From contig NZ_CP069535.1 of the NCBI RefSeq assembly GCF_016889805.1, positions 310,001 through 374,000 on the forward strand: a stretch of DNA of 64,000 nt, given 5' to 3'. A program made the position numbers and the translations under genes. The notes under the pieces were generated by a model that was not told the origin of the DNA, made no database searches, and worked only from the letters and a program-made list of their open reading frames with translations. Source of the DNA: Rhodanobacter sp. FDAARGOS 1247 (GTDB lineage: Bacteria; Pseudomonadota; Gammaproteobacteria; Xanthomonadales; Rhodanobacteraceae). The first letter of the stretch is position 1. Each line of letters opens with the position of its first letter. Shown here in pieces: positions 18,884 to 28,980 of this stretch.

Positions 18884-19909
18884 CTACTTCACCGCCAGCG
18901 CCAGCACGATGCCGATCCACACCGCCAGGCCGAGCCAGTTGTTGTGGCGGAAGGCGGCGAGGCAGGCGTCGCGGATGCGGTCGCGGATCAGCCAGTGCTG
19001 GTAGCCGAACAGGCCGGCCGCGACCAGCAGGCCCAGCCAGTACGGCCAGCCCAGCACGGCGCGCTGGCCGATGAAGAACATGGCCAGCAGGAAGGTGCCC
19101 ATCAGCATGCCGAGGATCGGCAGGTCGGCGTCGCCGAACAGGATCGCGGTGGACTTCGCGCCGACCTTGAGATCGTCCTCGCGGTCGACCATCGCGTATT
19201 CGGTGTCGTAGATCACCGACCACAGGATGTTGCCGATGAACAGCAGCCAGCCGATCGGCGGCACGCTGCCGGCGACCGCGGCGAACGCCATCGGGATCGA
19301 CCAGCCGAACGCGGCGCCCAGCACCACCTGGGGCAGGTAGGTCCAGCGCTTGGTGAACGGGTAGATCGCCGCCAGCGCGGCGCCGGCAAATGACAGCTCG
19401 ATGGTCAGCCGGTTGGTGAACAGCACCAGCACGAAGGCGAAAGCCAGCAGCGCGGCGAACACGATCAGCGCCTCGCGCGGGGTGACCCGCCCCGAGGCGA
19501 TCGGTCGCCCGGCGGTGCGCTCCACCTGGGGGTCGAGCTTGCGGTCGGCGTAATCGTTGATCGCGCAGCCGGCTGCCCGCATCGCGAACACGCCCAGGGT
19601 GAAGATGACCAGCGGCTTCCACGGCGGGAAGTCGCCCGCGGCCAGCCACAGCGCCCACCAGGTCGGCCACAGCAGCAGCAGGGCGCCGATCGGCCGATCC
19701 ATGCGGGTCAGCACCAGGTAATCCAGCGCCTTCTCGCGATACTGCGCCGGCAGTTTCTGCAGCAGCCAGTTCAGCACCCGCGTGGCGCGGGTCGAACTGT
19801 CCGCGGGCTGCACCGGCCTGGGCGCGGCCTTCGCCGCGCCGGGTCGTGGCCGCACGGCAGGCGAGGGTGCGTTCTTGCGCCGCTGGCGTTTGCGAGGTGG
19901 AGGAGCCAT
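18884..19909 (-). CDS. ubiA: 4-hydroxybenzoate polyprenyltransferase UbiA
   Basis: A 341-residue membrane prenyltransferase that attaches the polyprenyl tail to 4-hydroxybenzoate in ubiquinone synthesis. The two Asp-rich Mg/prenyl-diphosphate motifs are visible: NDYADRKLD near residue 120 and YDTEYAMVDREDD near 245. It has about eight membrane helices. The first ~40 residues are Arg/Lys/Pro-rich and not part of the domain, so the true start may be further in. It ends 7 bp from the convergent comF. Confidence 0.93.
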   Translation of the reverse strand: MAPPPRKRQRRKNAPSPAVRPRPGAAKAAPRPVQPADSSTRATRVLNWLLQKLPAQYREKALDYLVLTRMDRPIGALLLLWPTWWALWLAAGDFPPWKPLVIFTLGVFAMRAAGCAINDYADRKLDPQVERTAGRPIASGRVTPREALIVFAALLAFAFVLVLFTNRLTIELSFAGAALAAIYPFTKRWTYLPQVVLGAAFGWSIPMAFAAVAGSVPPIGWLLFIGNILWSVIYDTEYAMVDREDDLKVGAKSTAILFGDADLPILGMLMGTFLLAMFFIGQRAVLGWPYWLGLLVAAGLFGYQHWLIRDRIRDACLAAFRHNNWLGLAVWIGIVLALAVK

Positions 19910-19983
19910 CGACGCAGTTTAGCGTGAGCCGCGGCCGATCGTGGCGTGACGCCATGCGCGAAACGGCAAGTCGCGCCGGCGAG

Positions 19984-21534
19984 CTACTGATGCAGCAACA
20001 ATCGGTACGCCGGATGCGCGCTCTCATCCACATGCGGATAGCCCAGCGCGTCGAGGAAACGCCGAAACAGCGGCAATTCGGCGGCGGGCACCTGGATGCC
20101 GACCAGGATGCGGCCGTGGTCGGCGCCGTGGTTGCGGTAGTGGAACAGGCTGATGTTCCAGTCCGGGTGCATGTGATCGAGGAAGCGGGTCAGCGCGCCG
20201 GGGCGCTCGGGGAATTCGAAGCGGTACAGCAGTTCGTCGCGGGCCAGCGGCGAGCGGCCGCCGATCATGTGGCGCAGGTGCAGCTTGGCGAGTTCGTCGT
20301 CGGTGAGGTCGAGCACGTCGAACTGCTGCGCGCGGAACGCCGCGGCCAGCGCCTCGCGCTCGTCGCGGTTGGCGATGCGCACGCCCACGAAGATGTGCGC
20401 GAGGCGGGCGTCGCCGATGCGGTAATTGAACTCGGTGATGTCGTGCCGGCCCAGCGTGGCGCAGAAGCGGCGGAAGCTGCCGCGTTCCTCGGGAATGGTC
20501 ACCGCGAACACCGCCTCGCGCTGCTCGCCGACCTCGGCGCGCTCGGCGACGAAGCGCAGGCGGTCGAAGTTCATGTTGGCGCCGGAGACGATCGCCACCA
20601 GCGCGCCATGACCGCCATCGTGCGTGGCCACGTAGTGCTTCAGCCCGGCCAGCGCCAGCGCACCGGACGGTTCGGCCACGCTGCGGGTGTCCTGGTGGAT
20701 GTCGCGGATCGCGGCGCAGATCGCGTCGGTGTCGACGCGCAGCATCGCGTCGACATGCTGGCGGCACAGCGCGAAGGTCAGCGCGCCGACCTGCTTCACC
20801 GCGGTGCCGTCGGCGAACAGGCCGACCTCGTCCAGGGCGACGCGCGCGCCGGCTTCCAGCGAACGCGCCATCGCATCCGAATCTGCCGCCTGCACGCCGA
20901 TCACCTTCACCTCGGGCCGCAGCGCCTTGATGCACGCGGCGACGCCGGCGAGCAGGCCGCCGCCACCGACCGGCACGAACACCGCCTCGAGCGGGCCGGG
21001 GTGCTGGCGCAGGATCTCCAGGCCGATCGTGCCCTGGCCGGCGATCACCGCGGGGTCGTCGAACGGATGCACGAACACCGCGCCACGCTCGGCCTGCAAC
21101 CGGGCGGCGGCGGCCTGGGCGTCGCTGTACGAATCGCCGGTCAGCACCAGTTCGACCATCGCGCCGCCGAAGCGGCGCACCGCGTCCACCTTCACCTGCG
21201 GCGCGGTCACCGGCATCACGATGGTGGCGCGGATGCCCAGCTTCGCCGCAGCCAGCGCCACGCCCTGCGCATGGTTGCCGGCCGAGGCGGCGACCACGCC
21301 GCGCCCGCGCTGCGCCGCATCCAGCTGCACCATGCGGTTGTACGCGCCGCGCAGCTTGAACGAGAACACGCTCTGCTGATCCTCGCGCTTGAGCAGCACG
21401 GGCCGGCCCAGCCGTTCGCCCAGCAGCGGCGCCGCCTCCAGCGCGGATGCCTGCGCCACCTCGTAGACGCGCGCGGCACGGATCTGCGCCAGCAGGTCGG
21501 CTGCGTCGTCGGGCAGGGGCGCGACGGCATTCAT
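19984..21534 (-). CDS. ilvA: Threonine ammonia-lyase (biosynthetic) IlvA
   Basis: 516 residues. It converts threonine to 2-oxobutanoate, the entry step of isoleucine synthesis. The PLP lysine lies in [10 protein letters not shown] near residue 57, the SAGNHAQG phosphate loop near 85 and the Gly-rich VPVGGGGLL near 190. Two C-terminal ACT-like regulatory domains (about 330-516) give the long form expected to be inhibited by isoleucine. The start overlaps the ilvM stop by ATGA. It is the last gene of the leu-ilv run. Confidence 0.95.
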   Translation of the reverse strand: MNAVAPLPDDAADLLAQIRAARVYEVAQASALEAAPLLGERLGRPVLLKREDQQSVFSFKLRGAYNRMVQLDAAQRGRGVVAASAGNHAQGVALAAAKLGIRATIVMPVTAPQVKVDAVRRFGGAMVELVLTGDSYSDAQAAAARLQAERGAVFVHPFDDPAVIAGQGTIGLEILRQHPGPLEAVFVPVGGGGLLAGVAACIKALRPEVKVIGVQAADSDAMARSLEAGARVALDEVGLFADGTAVKQVGALTFALCRQHVDAMLRVDTDAICAAIRDIHQDTRSVAEPSGALALAGLKHYVATHDGGHGALVAIVSGANMNFDRLRFVAERAEVGEQREAVFAVTIPEERGSFRRFCATLGRHDITEFNYRIGDARLAHIFVGVRIANRDEREALAAAFRAQQFDVLDLTDDELAKLHLRHMIGGRSPLARDELLYRFEFPERPGALTRFLDHMHPDWNISLFHYRNHGADHGRILVGIQVPAAELPLFRRFLDALGYPHVDESAHPAYRLLLHQ

Positions 21535-21779
21535 GCCGCGAGCGCGGTGGCCGGATGCGCCACCTGCAGCACGTCGACCAGCTTGCGGGTCTGCTGCAAC
21601 AGTTGCGCGACACCGGCGTCGTCGCACTGCAGGCTCAGCGTGAGCCGCGACACGGCGGGATCGTGCGTGGCCGCCACGGTCAGCGTGTCGATGTTGTAGC
21701 CCCGCGCGGCAAACAGCCCGGCCACGCGCACCAGCGCGCCGGCTTCGTTCTGCAACAGGATGGACAGGGTGTGGTTCAT
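21531..21779 (-). CDS. ilvM: Acetolactate synthase small subunit IlvM
   Basis: 82 residues forming a single ACT domain ([24 protein letters not shown]). The short IlvM form, rather than the longer IlvN/IlvH form, regulates or activates the catalytic IlvG subunit. It starts 95 bp after ilvG and overlaps ilvA by 4 bp, the same ilvG-ilvM order as in enterobacteria. Feedback sensitivity cannot be judged from sequence alone. Confidence 0.9.
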   Translation of the reverse strand: MNHTLSILLQNEAGALVRVAGLFAARGYNIDTLTVAATHDPAVSRLTLSLQCDDAGVAQLLQQTRKLVDVLQVAHPATALAA

Positions 21780-21874
21780 GGCAGGTGACTCCGTTGGGGT
21801 GAATCCTTCTCGGTAACGAACCTTGCTGACGATGAAGATTTGTCGCGATCTCTGGTGGATGGAAAAATCACGGC

Positions 21875-23743
21875 TCAGAACATGTGCGATGCAGCGGTCT
21901 CGCGCTCGACCGGTGCCGCCCGCGACGCAATGAACTCGCCGGTGATCATCTGGGCGTAGCTGGCGCCGGGGCCGACCATCGGATACACGCCGGCGTCCGG
22001 GTCGATCATCACTTCCAGGAAGGCCGGGCCGTCGAAGGCGAGGAAGTCGGCGACCAGCGGCTCCAGTTCGTCCACGCGCTCCAGCCGCCGCGCCCAGCCG
22101 AAGCCGTCGGCCTGCGCGGCCAGCACGAAGTCCTTCCTGTGCAGGCTCTTGTCCGACGCGGCGAAGCGGCCCTTGAAGTACAGCTTCTGCCACTGCCGCA
22201 CCATGCCGTCGCCGACGTTGTTGAGCACCACGATCTTCAACGGCAGGTTGTACGTGGTGACGGTTTCCAGCTCGCCGATGTTCATGCGGATGCTGGCGTC
22301 GCCGTCGATGTCGATGACGAGCTTGTCCGGATGGGCGAACTGCGCGCCGATCGCCGCGGGCAGGCCGAAACCCATCGTGCCCATCGAGCCGGAGGTGAGC
22401 CAATGCCGCGGCGCGCGGAAGTCGAAATACTGCGCGGCCCACATCTGGTGCTGGCCGACGCCGGTGCTGACGATGGCGCGGCCCTGGGCGTGGCGGTTGA
22501 TCGCCTCGATCACCGCGTACGGCTGGATCAGCGCGCTGGCGCGGTCGTAGTTCATCGCGTGCACGCGTTTCAGCTCGGCCACGTGGGCGTGCCAGGCGTC
22601 CAGCTTCGGTCGCAAGCCATGGCCGAGGCCGTACGCGGTGAGCCGCTCCAGCGCGCGCTTCAGCGGACCGACATGGTGCCAGTCGACCTGCTTCACCTTG
22701 CCGATCTCGGCCGGATCGATGTCGACCTGGGCGATGAACTTCGCCTGCGGGGCGAACTTGTGCGGCACGCCCGCCACGCGATCGTCGAAGCGCGCGCCCA
22801 GCGCCAGCACGAAGTCGCAATCCTCCACCGCGTAGTTCGCGTACGCGGTGCCGTGCATGCCGAGCAGGTGCAGCGCCAGCGGGTCGGTGCTGTCGAAGCC
22901 GCCCAGTCCCATCAGGGTGGTGGTGACCGGCAGGCCGAACGCGTCGACGAAGGCACGCAGCGCAGCGGCGGCCTCCGCCGCGATCACGCCGCCGCCCGCG
23001 TAGATCAGCGGCCGCCGCGCCTGCATCAGCGCGGCGAAGAACGCCGCGCAGTCGGCGTCACCCAGCGTCGACTGCTCCACCGCACGCAGCCGCGCGCGAT
23101 AGCCGGCCAGCGCCAGCTCGCCACTGCCGCGCCAGGCGAGCGCGGCGTTCTGCACGTCCTTGGGCACGTCCACCACCACCGGGCCGGGCCGGCCGCTGCG
23201 CGCCAGGGTGAACGCGGTGCGCAGGGTCGCTTCCAGTTGCGCCGCGTCGGTGACCAGGAACACGTGCTTGGCGCAGGCGCCCATGATGTTGCTGATCGGC
23301 GCCTCCTGGAAGGCGTCGCTGCCGATCGCCGCGGTGCCGACCTGGCCGCAGATCACCACCAGCGGGATCGAGTCGGCCATCGAGTCGCGCACCGGCGTGA
23401 CCATGTTGGTGGCGCCCGGCCCGGAGGTGACGATGGCCACGCCGACCTTGCCCGACGCGCGCGCATAGCCGGCCGCCATGAATCCCGCACCCTGCTCGTT
23501 GGCCGGCACGATCAGCGGCATCGGCTCGCTGCCATCGGCGCGCGGGTGCAGGGCGTTGTAGCGGAATACCGCGTCGTACACCGGCAGGATCGCGCCGCCG
23601 GAATAGCCGAACAGCACCTCCACGCCTTCGTCGGCCAGTACCTGCACGATCGACTCGGCGCCGCTGGAAGGCGCGCTCGCGAGCGGCGCGGGATCGACGC
23701 TGAAGGCTTTGGCAGCGCTGGCTGTCAGGGTTGCTGTGGTCAC
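21875..23743 (-). CDS. ilvG: Acetolactate synthase large subunit IlvG
   Basis: A 622-residue ThDP/FAD enzyme that makes acetolactate or acetohydroxybutyrate. Catalytic Glu lies in [14 protein letters not shown] near residue 83, and the ThDP/Mg motif GDASIRMN lies near 475. The first ~30 residues are an Ala/Ser-rich extension not shared by the family. The start is GTG at 23743, with CCAGGAA nine bases upstream. It lies downstream of the VOC gene and upstream of ilvM. Confidence 0.94.
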   Translation of the reverse strand: MTTATLTASAAKAFSVDPAPLASAPSSGAESIVQVLADEGVEVLFGYSGGAILPVYDAVFRYNALHPRADGSEPMPLIVPANEQGAGFMAAGYARASGKVGVAIVTSGPGATNMVTPVRDSMADSIPLVVICGQVGTAAIGSDAFQEAPISNIMGACAKHVFLVTDAAQLEATLRTAFTLARSGRPGPVVVDVPKDVQNAALAWRGSGELALAGYRARLRAVEQSTLGDADCAAFFAALMQARRPLIYAGGGVIAAEAAAALRAFVDAFGLPVTTTLMGLGGFDSTDPLALHLLGMHGTAYANYAVEDCDFVLALGARFDDRVAGVPHKFAPQAKFIAQVDIDPAEIGKVKQVDWHHVGPLKRALERLTAYGLGHGLRPKLDAWHAHVAELKRVHAMNYDRASALIQPYAVIEAINRHAQGRAIVSTGVGQHQMWAAQYFDFRAPRHWLTSGSMGTMGFGLPAAIGAQFAHPDKLVIDIDGDASIRMNIGELETVTTYNLPLKIVVLNNVGDGMVRQWQKLYFKGRFAASDKSLHRKDFVLAAQADGFGWARRLERVDELEPLVADFLAFDGPAFLEVMIDPDAGVYPMVGPGASYAQMITGEFIASRAAPVERETAASHMF

Positions 23744-23813
23744 GATGCATTTCCTGGATGCGACACGCGCCGGCGGTCGATGGAACGTTGCGGTGCGCGG
23801 CGCGGGCGGCGAG

Positions 23814-24155
23814 CTAGTTGCGGATCAGTTCGTCTGCGGCGGGCGCGTGCACGGGCACGCCGTACGTCGAGATGATGCGCAGCTCCTGCGCCACGGGAGA
23901 GAAGCGCTCCCACGGGATGCCGTTGACGTCGGCATCGCAGTTGAAGCCGTGCGCGTCGTCATCCTCGAAGCCCACATGGCGCAGCTGGCCCGCGCGTTCG
24001 GGCTGCTGGTTGATCGAGAAATTCAGCTGGTCGGTGCGCCACATGGCATAGGTGCCAGCGACCACCGCCTGCGGCGGTTGGCCCAGGCGGCTGGTGTAAT
24101 CGGCGATGGAGGCGCCCAGGTCGGCAACGGCCAGGGCGATATGGAAACGTTTCAT
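23814..24155 (-). CDS. VOC superfamily protein inside the ilv operon
   Basis: 113 residues with the glyoxalase/VOC fold pattern (RFHIALAVADLGASIADYTSRLG, beta-alpha-beta repeats); some arsenic/cadmium-linked CadI-type proteins look similar. Possible metal ligands are His5 and a His near residue 60. It lies between ilvC and ilvG with 70-73 bp gaps on each side and its own GAGG ribosome site, so it is co-transcribed with branched-chain genes. No role in that pathway is known to me. Confidence 0.75.
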   Translation of the reverse strand: MKRFHIALAVADLGASIADYTSRLGQPPQAVVAGTYAMWRTDQLNFSINQQPERAGQLRHVGFEDDDAHGFNCDADVNGIPWERFSPVAQELRIISTYGVPVHAPAADELIRN

Positions 24156-24227
24156 GGCAGACCTCGTGTGTTTGGGCAGGTGATGTGACGGACAGCCGGC
24201 GACTGGTGCCGGCGGCCCGGGTCGGGC

Positions 24228-25238
24228 TCAGCCCACTTTCTTCAGCGGCTCGACGGCGGGTTTTGCCGCGCTCGGCTGCAACCACGGCATCCGCGCACGC
24301 AGCTTCGCGCCGACCTGTTCGATCGGGTGATCGAGGTCGGCCTGCTTCAGGCGCTTGTAGTTGGGCAGGCCGGCGGCGTATTCGGCCGTCCAGTTGCGGG
24401 CGAAGGTGCCGTCCTGGATGTCGGTGAGCACGTCCTTCATGCGTGCCTTCACGCCGGCGTCGACCACCCGCGGGCCGCTGACGTAGTCGCCGTACTGCGC
24501 GGTCTCGGAGACGAACTCGAGCATCTTGCTGAGGCCGCCCTCGTAGAACAGGTCGACGATCAGCTTCAGCTCGTGCATCACCTCGTAGTAGGCGATCTCC
24601 GGCTGGTAACCCGCTTCGGTCAGCGTCTCGAAACCGGCAATCACCAGCTCGCTGGCGCCGCCGCACAGCACCGCCTGCTCGCCGAACAGGTCGGTCTCGG
24701 TCTCTTCCTTGAAGTCGGTCTTGATGATCATCGCGCGGCCGCCGCCGATGCCGTCGGCGTAGGCTTTCGTCTTCGCCTCGGCCTGGCCGCTGGCGTCCTG
24801 GTGCACGGCCCAGATGCACGGCACGCCGCGGCCGCGTTCGTACTCCGTGCGGACCAGCGCGCCGGGGCCTTTCGGCGCGACCAGGATCACGTCGATGTCG
24901 CTGCGCGGATTGATCTGCCCGAAGTGCACGTTGAAGCCGTGCGCGAACAGCAGCGCGGCGCCGGACTTGATGTTCGGCTCGATCGCCTCGCGGTACAGCG
25001 CCGGCTGCACCATGTCCGGGGTCAGCACGGCGACCAGGTCGGCGCCGCGCACGGCCTCGGCCGGTTCCAGTACGGTGAAGCCGTCGGCTTTCGCCTTGTG
25101 CGAGGTGGGGCCGTTCGGGCGCAGGCCGATCACCACGTCGAGGCCGGAGTCGCGCAGGTTGAGCGCGTGCGCGCGGCCCTGGCTGCCGTAGCCGAGCACG
25201 GCGATGCGGGAAGAGGCGAGGGTGGAATGGCTGCTCAT
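24228..25238 (-). CDS. ilvC: Ketol-acid reductoisomerase IlvC (class I)
   Basis: 336 residues, the short class I form. It isomerises and reduces acetolactate/acetohydroxybutyrate using NADPH. The Rossmann loop is [20 protein letters not shown] near residues 13-32. The metal-binding acidic cluster lies in [10 protein letters not shown] near 188, and a second Glu group in [14 protein letters not shown]. The start overlaps the ilvD stop by 4 bp. Confidence 0.95.
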   Translation of the reverse strand: MSSHSTLASSRIAVLGYGSQGRAHALNLRDSGLDVVIGLRPNGPTSHKAKADGFTVLEPAEAVRGADLVAVLTPDMVQPALYREAIEPNIKSGAALLFAHGFNVHFGQINPRSDIDVILVAPKGPGALVRTEYERGRGVPCIWAVHQDASGQAEAKTKAYADGIGGGRAMIIKTDFKEETETDLFGEQAVLCGGASELVIAGFETLTEAGYQPEIAYYEVMHELKLIVDLFYEGGLSKMLEFVSETAQYGDYVSGPRVVDAGVKARMKDVLTDIQDGTFARNWTAEYAAGLPNYKRLKQADLDHPIEQVGAKLRARMPWLQPSAAKPAVEPLKKVG

Positions 25239-26938
25239 GCGGTAGCTCCCTGGTTGGATGTTTCAGTGCGTGGCGTGCGGTTGGGTACACGGGTGTCGGG
25301 GTGGGTGGTGGCGCCGTCGGAGGCCGAGCCGACCAGCAGGGCGTACTTGGCCAGTGCGCCGCGGCTGACCTTCGGCGCCGGTGGTTGCCAGTGCGCGCGG
25401 CGTGCGGTGAGGTCGGCGTCGGTGCGCAGTTCGCGCTGGCCGGCATCGATGGCGATGCGATCACCGTCGCGCAGCAGGGCGATCGGTCCGCCGCGCGCCG
25501 CCTCGGGCGCGACGTGGCCGACCATGAAACCGTGGGTGGCACCGCTGAAGCGACCGTCGGTGATCAGCGCCACGTCGTCGCCGAGGCCGCGGCCGACCAG
25601 GGCCGCAGTGACGCCGAGCATCTCGCGCATGCCCGGCCCGCCGGCCGGGCCTTCGTTTCGGATCACCAGCACGTCGCCGGCGCGGATGCGGTCGCCCTGC
25701 ACCGCGGCAAACGCTTCCTCCTCGCTCTCGAAGACGCGCGCCGTACCTTCGAAACTGCCGCTCTTGCCGGGAATCTTCAGGATGCAGCCTTCCGGCGCCA
25801 GGTTGCCGTACAGGATCGAGTAGCCGCCGCGGGGCTTCAGCGGAGCGCTGGCCGGATGCACCACGTCCTGGGTGTCGGCGCGCGGCGCCGCGGCGACTTC
25901 GTCGAACAGCGAGCGGCCGGTCACGGTGGGCGCGTCTTCCAGCATGCCCGCGGCGATCAGTTCCTGCGCCACCCGCGCGCTGCCACCGGCGCCGAACAGC
26001 TCGACCGCGGTGTAGCGGCCGCCGGGCAGCAGGTCGGCGATCACCGGCGTGTGCACCGAGGCCGGCTCGAAATCCTCCAGCGTCCACTCGACGCCGGCCT
26101 CGCGGGCGATCGCCAGCAAGTGCAGCACCGCGTTGGTGGAGCCCGCGGTGGCGGCAACCATGCGCGCGGCGTTGCGCATCGCGGTGCGGGTGATCAGGGC
26201 GCGCGGCGTGCGGTTCGCGCGCAGGCATTCCATCACCAGTTCGCCGCAGCGGAACGCCGCCGCGCCCTTGGCCGGATGGGTGGCGGGGATGTCGTTGTAG
26301 CCCACCGGCGACAGGCCCATCGCGGTCAGCACCATCGCCATGGTGTTGGCGGTGAACTGGCCGCCGCAGGCGCCCGCGCCGGGGCAGGCGTCGCGCTCGA
26401 CCGCGGTCAGCTCCTCGTCGCTGATCCTGCCCGCGCCGTGCGCGCCGACCGCCTCGAACACCTGTTGCACGGTGATCGGATGGTGGTCGTGGGTGCCGTG
26501 CGCGATGGTGCCGCCGTACAGCGCCACCGCGGGGATATCCAGCCGCGCCATCGCCATCGCCGCGGCCGGGATGGTCTTGTCGCAGCCGCACAGCACCACC
26601 ATCGCGTCGAGGCAGTGGCCGTCCACCGCCAGCTCGATCGAGTCGGTGATCACCTCGCGGCTGATCAGCGACGAGCGCATGCCGGGCGTGCCCATCGCGA
26701 TGCCGTCGGTGACCGCGATGGTGTTGAATTCCACCGGCGTGCCGCCGGCGGCGCGGATGCCGGCGGCGGCCTCGACCGCCAGCTCGCGCAGGTTGAGGTT
26801 GCACGGGCTCACGTTCGACCAGGTGTGCACCACCGCCACCAGGGGTCGCGCGATCGCCGCGTCGTCCAGGCCGGTGGCACGCAACATCGCGCGGGCGGGA
26901 GCGCGGTCGGGGCCGCTCTTGATCAGGTCACTGCGCAT
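25235..26938 (-). CDS. ilvD: Dihydroxy-acid dehydratase IlvD
   Basis: A 567-residue Fe-S dehydratase making the 2-oxo acid precursors of valine and isoleucine. Cluster ligands are visible in NVSPCNLN (near 47), CGCDKT (near 118) and [15 protein letters not shown] (near 188). A GGAG ribosome site precedes the ATG at 26938. It follows leuB after a 285 bp gap holding hairpins, a T-run terminator and a repeat, so it may also have its own regulation. Its stop overlaps ilvC. Confidence 0.95.
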   Translation of the reverse strand: MRSDLIKSGPDRAPARAMLRATGLDDAAIARPLVAVVHTWSNVSPCNLNLRELAVEAAAGIRAAGGTPVEFNTIAVTDGIAMGTPGMRSSLISREVITDSIELAVDGHCLDAMVVLCGCDKTIPAAAMAMARLDIPAVALYGGTIAHGTHDHHPITVQQVFEAVGAHGAGRISDEELTAVERDACPGAGACGGQFTANTMAMVLTAMGLSPVGYNDIPATHPAKGAAAFRCGELVMECLRANRTPRALITRTAMRNAARMVAATAGSTNAVLHLLAIAREAGVEWTLEDFEPASVHTPVIADLLPGGRYTAVELFGAGGSARVAQELIAAGMLEDAPTVTGRSLFDEVAAAPRADTQDVVHPASAPLKPRGGYSILYGNLAPEGCILKIPGKSGSFEGTARVFESEEEAFAAVQGDRIRAGDVLVIRNEGPAGGPGMREMLGVTAALVGRGLGDDVALITDGRFSGATHGFMVGHVAPEAARGGPIALLRDGDRIAIDAGQRELRTDADLTARRAHWQPPAPKVSRGALAKYALLVGSASDGATTHPDTRVPNRTPRTETSNQGATA

Positions 26939-26960
26939 GGAAAAGCTCCGAAGGACAAAT

Positions 26961-27012
26961 TCCCTTCTCCCCGCTGGGGAGAAGGTGCCCCGAAGGGGCG
27001 GATGAGGGGCGG
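26961..27012. repeat. Palindromic repeat between ilvD and leuB
   Basis: CCCTTCTCCCCGCTGGGGAG, then AAGGTGCCCCGAAGGGGCGG and ATGAGGGG. It is nearly the same element as the one inserted in leuB at 27553-27602. Confidence 0.8.
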
Positions 27013-27064
27013 GTGCTCGCCGTAAAGCTCATCGAAGCGAGCTCGCCTGGACCGCGGAAGTCCG

Positions 27065-27085
27065 AAAAAAAAAGCGCCCCCGGCG
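27065..27085 (-). terminator. Probable intrinsic terminator upstream of ilvD
   Basis: On the minus strand CGCC-GGG-GGCG is followed by C and nine T residues (27065-27073). The local stem is short, but the GGGGGCGC arm could also pair with the upstream GCGCCGCCCCC near 27120. It lies after leuB and before ilvD and could set the ratio of leu to ilv expression. Confidence 0.5.
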
Positions 27086-27180
27086 TGCAGAGGGAGGTTG
27101 GCCGGACGGGACAGGGGGCGGCGCCATCACGGCGACCACGAACCGTCCTGGCCGCTGGCACGCCAGGGGCAGCAGAAAGC

Positions 27181-27202
27181 GCGGACACGTCCCTGTGTCC
27201 GC
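27181..27202 (-). other. Perfect 8 bp hairpin downstream of leuB
   Basis: GCGGACAC / GTGTCCGC with a six-base loop lies just past the leuB stop. No T run follows. It may stabilise the leu mRNA 3' end or be part of the leuB-ilvD control region. Confidence 0.45.
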
Positions 27203-27223
27203 CGGGGAAAGCGTGGGTGCGCA

Positions 27224-28402
27224 TCAGCCGCATGCGCGCGCTCCACAGAAGAACGCGGCGGCGTTGTCGGCGTGTTCCTCGATCGCGGTCAGCACCGCAT
27301 CGAGCACCTCGGCAGTGCCGGCCTGTCCGCCGATGTCGCGGCTGTGCGGGCCGTGCCGCAGCACCTGCTCCACTGCCGCCTCGATCGCGACCGCCTCGGC
27401 CTCCAGCTGCAGCGAGTGGCGCAGCAGCAGCGCGGCGGAGAGGATCGCGCCGACCGGGTTGGCCACGCCCTGGCCGGCGATATCGGGTGCCGAGCCGTGG
27501 ATCGGTTCGTACAGGCCCATGAGGGTCGAGGCGGCCGCAGGCCGCACCGAACTCCCTTCTCCCGTTGACGGGAGAAGGTGGCCCGCAGGGCCGGATGAGG
27601 GGGCTCGATCGCCAAGCGACGCTGACGGCAGCAGCCCCAGCGAGCCGGCCAGCGCGGCGGCCTCGTCGGTGAGGATGTCGCCGAACAGGTTTTCGGTGAC
27701 CACCACGTCGTAGCGGCTCGGCTGGGTCAGCAGCAGCATCGCCATCGAGTCGACCAGCTGGTGTTCGAGCTTCACGTCGGGGTAGTCGGCGGCGATGTGC
27801 TGCACCGTGCTGCGCCACAGCCGTGAGGTTTCCAGCACGTTCGCCTTGTCGACCGAGGTGACGTGCTGGCGACGATCGCGCGCCAGCTCGAAGGCGCGAC
27901 GCACCACGCGTTCGATCTCGACCAGGGTGTATCTGCATTCGTCGGTGGCGGTGTCGGCGGTGCGCGTCTTCGCGCCGAAGTAGGCGCCGCCGGTGAGTTC
28001 GCGCACGAACAGCACGTCGACGTCCTTCAGCTTTTCGTTCTTCAGCGGCGACAGATCGGCCAGGGCCGGATGCACCTGCAACGGGCGCAGGTTCGCGTAC
28101 ACGCCGAGCGCGGCGCGCAGCGCCAGCAGGCCCTGCTCGGGTCGCACCGGCGCGTTCGGGTCCGACCACTTCGGGCCACCGACCGCGCCCAGCAGCACGG
28201 CGTCGGCGGCCTGGCACGCCGCCAGCGAAGCGGCCGGCAGCGGTTCGCCGGTGGCATCGATCGCGATGCCGCCGATCAGCTGCTCATCGAACGCGAACAC
28301 GTGCTCGTAGCGCGCGGCCACGGTCTTCAATACGGCCACCGCCGCGGCGGTGACCTCGGGGCCGACGCCGTCGCCGGGCAGGGTCACGATGCGGGCTTTC
28401 AT
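27224..28402 (-). CDS. leuB: 3-isopropylmalate dehydrogenase LeuB with an in-frame repeat insertion
   Basis: 392 residues against the usual ~360. It oxidises and decarboxylates 3-isopropylmalate with NAD. Normal family marks are [10 protein letters not shown] at the start, the Arg/Tyr active-site region ([12 protein letters not shown] near 133), VDKANVL near 192 and [17 protein letters not shown] near 235. Between SASLGD (D265) and [12 protein letters not shown] (G296) lie about 27 extra residues encoded by a palindromic repeat. The frame is intact and the rest is conserved, so the enzyme probably still works with a surface loop enlarged. Overlaps leuD by 4 bp. Confidence 0.93.
   Translation of the reverse strand: MKARIVTLPGDGVGPEVTAAAVAVLKTVAARYEHVFAFDEQLIGGIAIDATGEPLPAASLAACQAADAVLLGAVGGPKWSDPNAPVRPEQGLLALRAALGVYANLRPLQVHPALADLSPLKNEKLKDVDVLFVRELTGGAYFGAKTRTADTATDECRYTLVEIERVVRRAFELARDRRQHVTSVDKANVLETSRLWRSTVQHIAADYPDVKLEHQLVDSMAMLLLTQPSRYDVVVTENLFGDILTDEAAALAGSLGLLPSASLGDRAPSSGPAGHLLPSTGEGSSVRPAAASTLMGLYEPIHGSAPDIAGQGVANPVGAILSAALLLRHSLQLEAEAVAIEAAVEQVLRHGPHSRDIGGQAGTAEVLDAVLTAIEEHADNAAAFFCGARACG
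27553..27602 (-). repeat. Palindromic repeat inserted in frame within leuB
   Basis: CTTCTCCCGTTGACGGGAGAAG hairpin core plus a GGTGGCCCGCAGGGCCGGATGAGGG tail in two parts, matching the intergenic copy at 26961-27012. The extra DNA in leuB spans about 27518-27607. Confidence 0.85.
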
Positions 28403-28980
28403 GCTGCTTGCTCCTGTTGTTCGTAGCGGGCGATGGCGTCACGGTGTTGCAAGAGGTAGCCGAGCTGGTCGACGCCGTTGAGCAGGCAGTGCCGCGCGAA
28501 CGGTTCCAGGCGGAACGGGATGCGACCGCCGTCGGGCAGCGCGATGTACTGCTCGCGCACGTCGATCGCCAGCTCGATGCCCGGGTGCTTGAGCAGCCAG
28601 CGGTGCTCCAGTTCATCGATGACGATGGCGAGCAGGCCGTTCTTCAGCGCGTTGCCGCGGAAGATGTCCGCGATCTCGCTGCACAGCACCGCGCGGATGC
28701 CGTAATCCAGCAGCGCCCACGGCGCGTGTTCGCGCGAGGAGCCGCAGCCGAAATTGCGCCCGGCGACGAGGATCGAGCAGCCGCGCGCCTCCGGCCGGTT
28801 CAGCGGGAAGGCCGGGTTGTCGCTGCCGTCGGCCTGGTAGCGCCAGTCGTGGAAGCACAGCCGGCCCAGTCCCTCGCGCGTGGTGGTGGTGAGGAAGCGC
28901 GCCGGGATGATGCGATCGGTGTCGATGTTTTCGTCGGGCAGCACGGCGGTGCGGGAGTGGATATGGGTGACGGGTTTCAT
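28399..28980 (-). CDS. leuD: 3-isopropylmalate dehydratase small subunit LeuD
   Basis: 193 residues, the swivelling small subunit that completes the isopropylmalate isomerase with LeuC. Recognised by [15 protein letters not shown] near residue 16 and [17 protein letters not shown] near 73. Both ends overlap neighbours by 4 bp (leuC upstream, leuB downstream). The start is the ATG at 28980 (MKPVTHIHS). Confidence 0.95.
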   Translation of the reverse strand: MKPVTHIHSRTAVLPDENIDTDRIIPARFLTTTTREGLGRLCFHDWRYQADGSDNPAFPLNRPEARGCSILVAGRNFGCGSSREHAPWALLDYGIRAVLCSEIADIFRGNALKNGLLAIVIDELEHRWLLKHPGIELAIDVREQYIALPDGGRIPFRLEPFARHCLLNGVDQLGYLLQHRDAIARYEQQEQAA

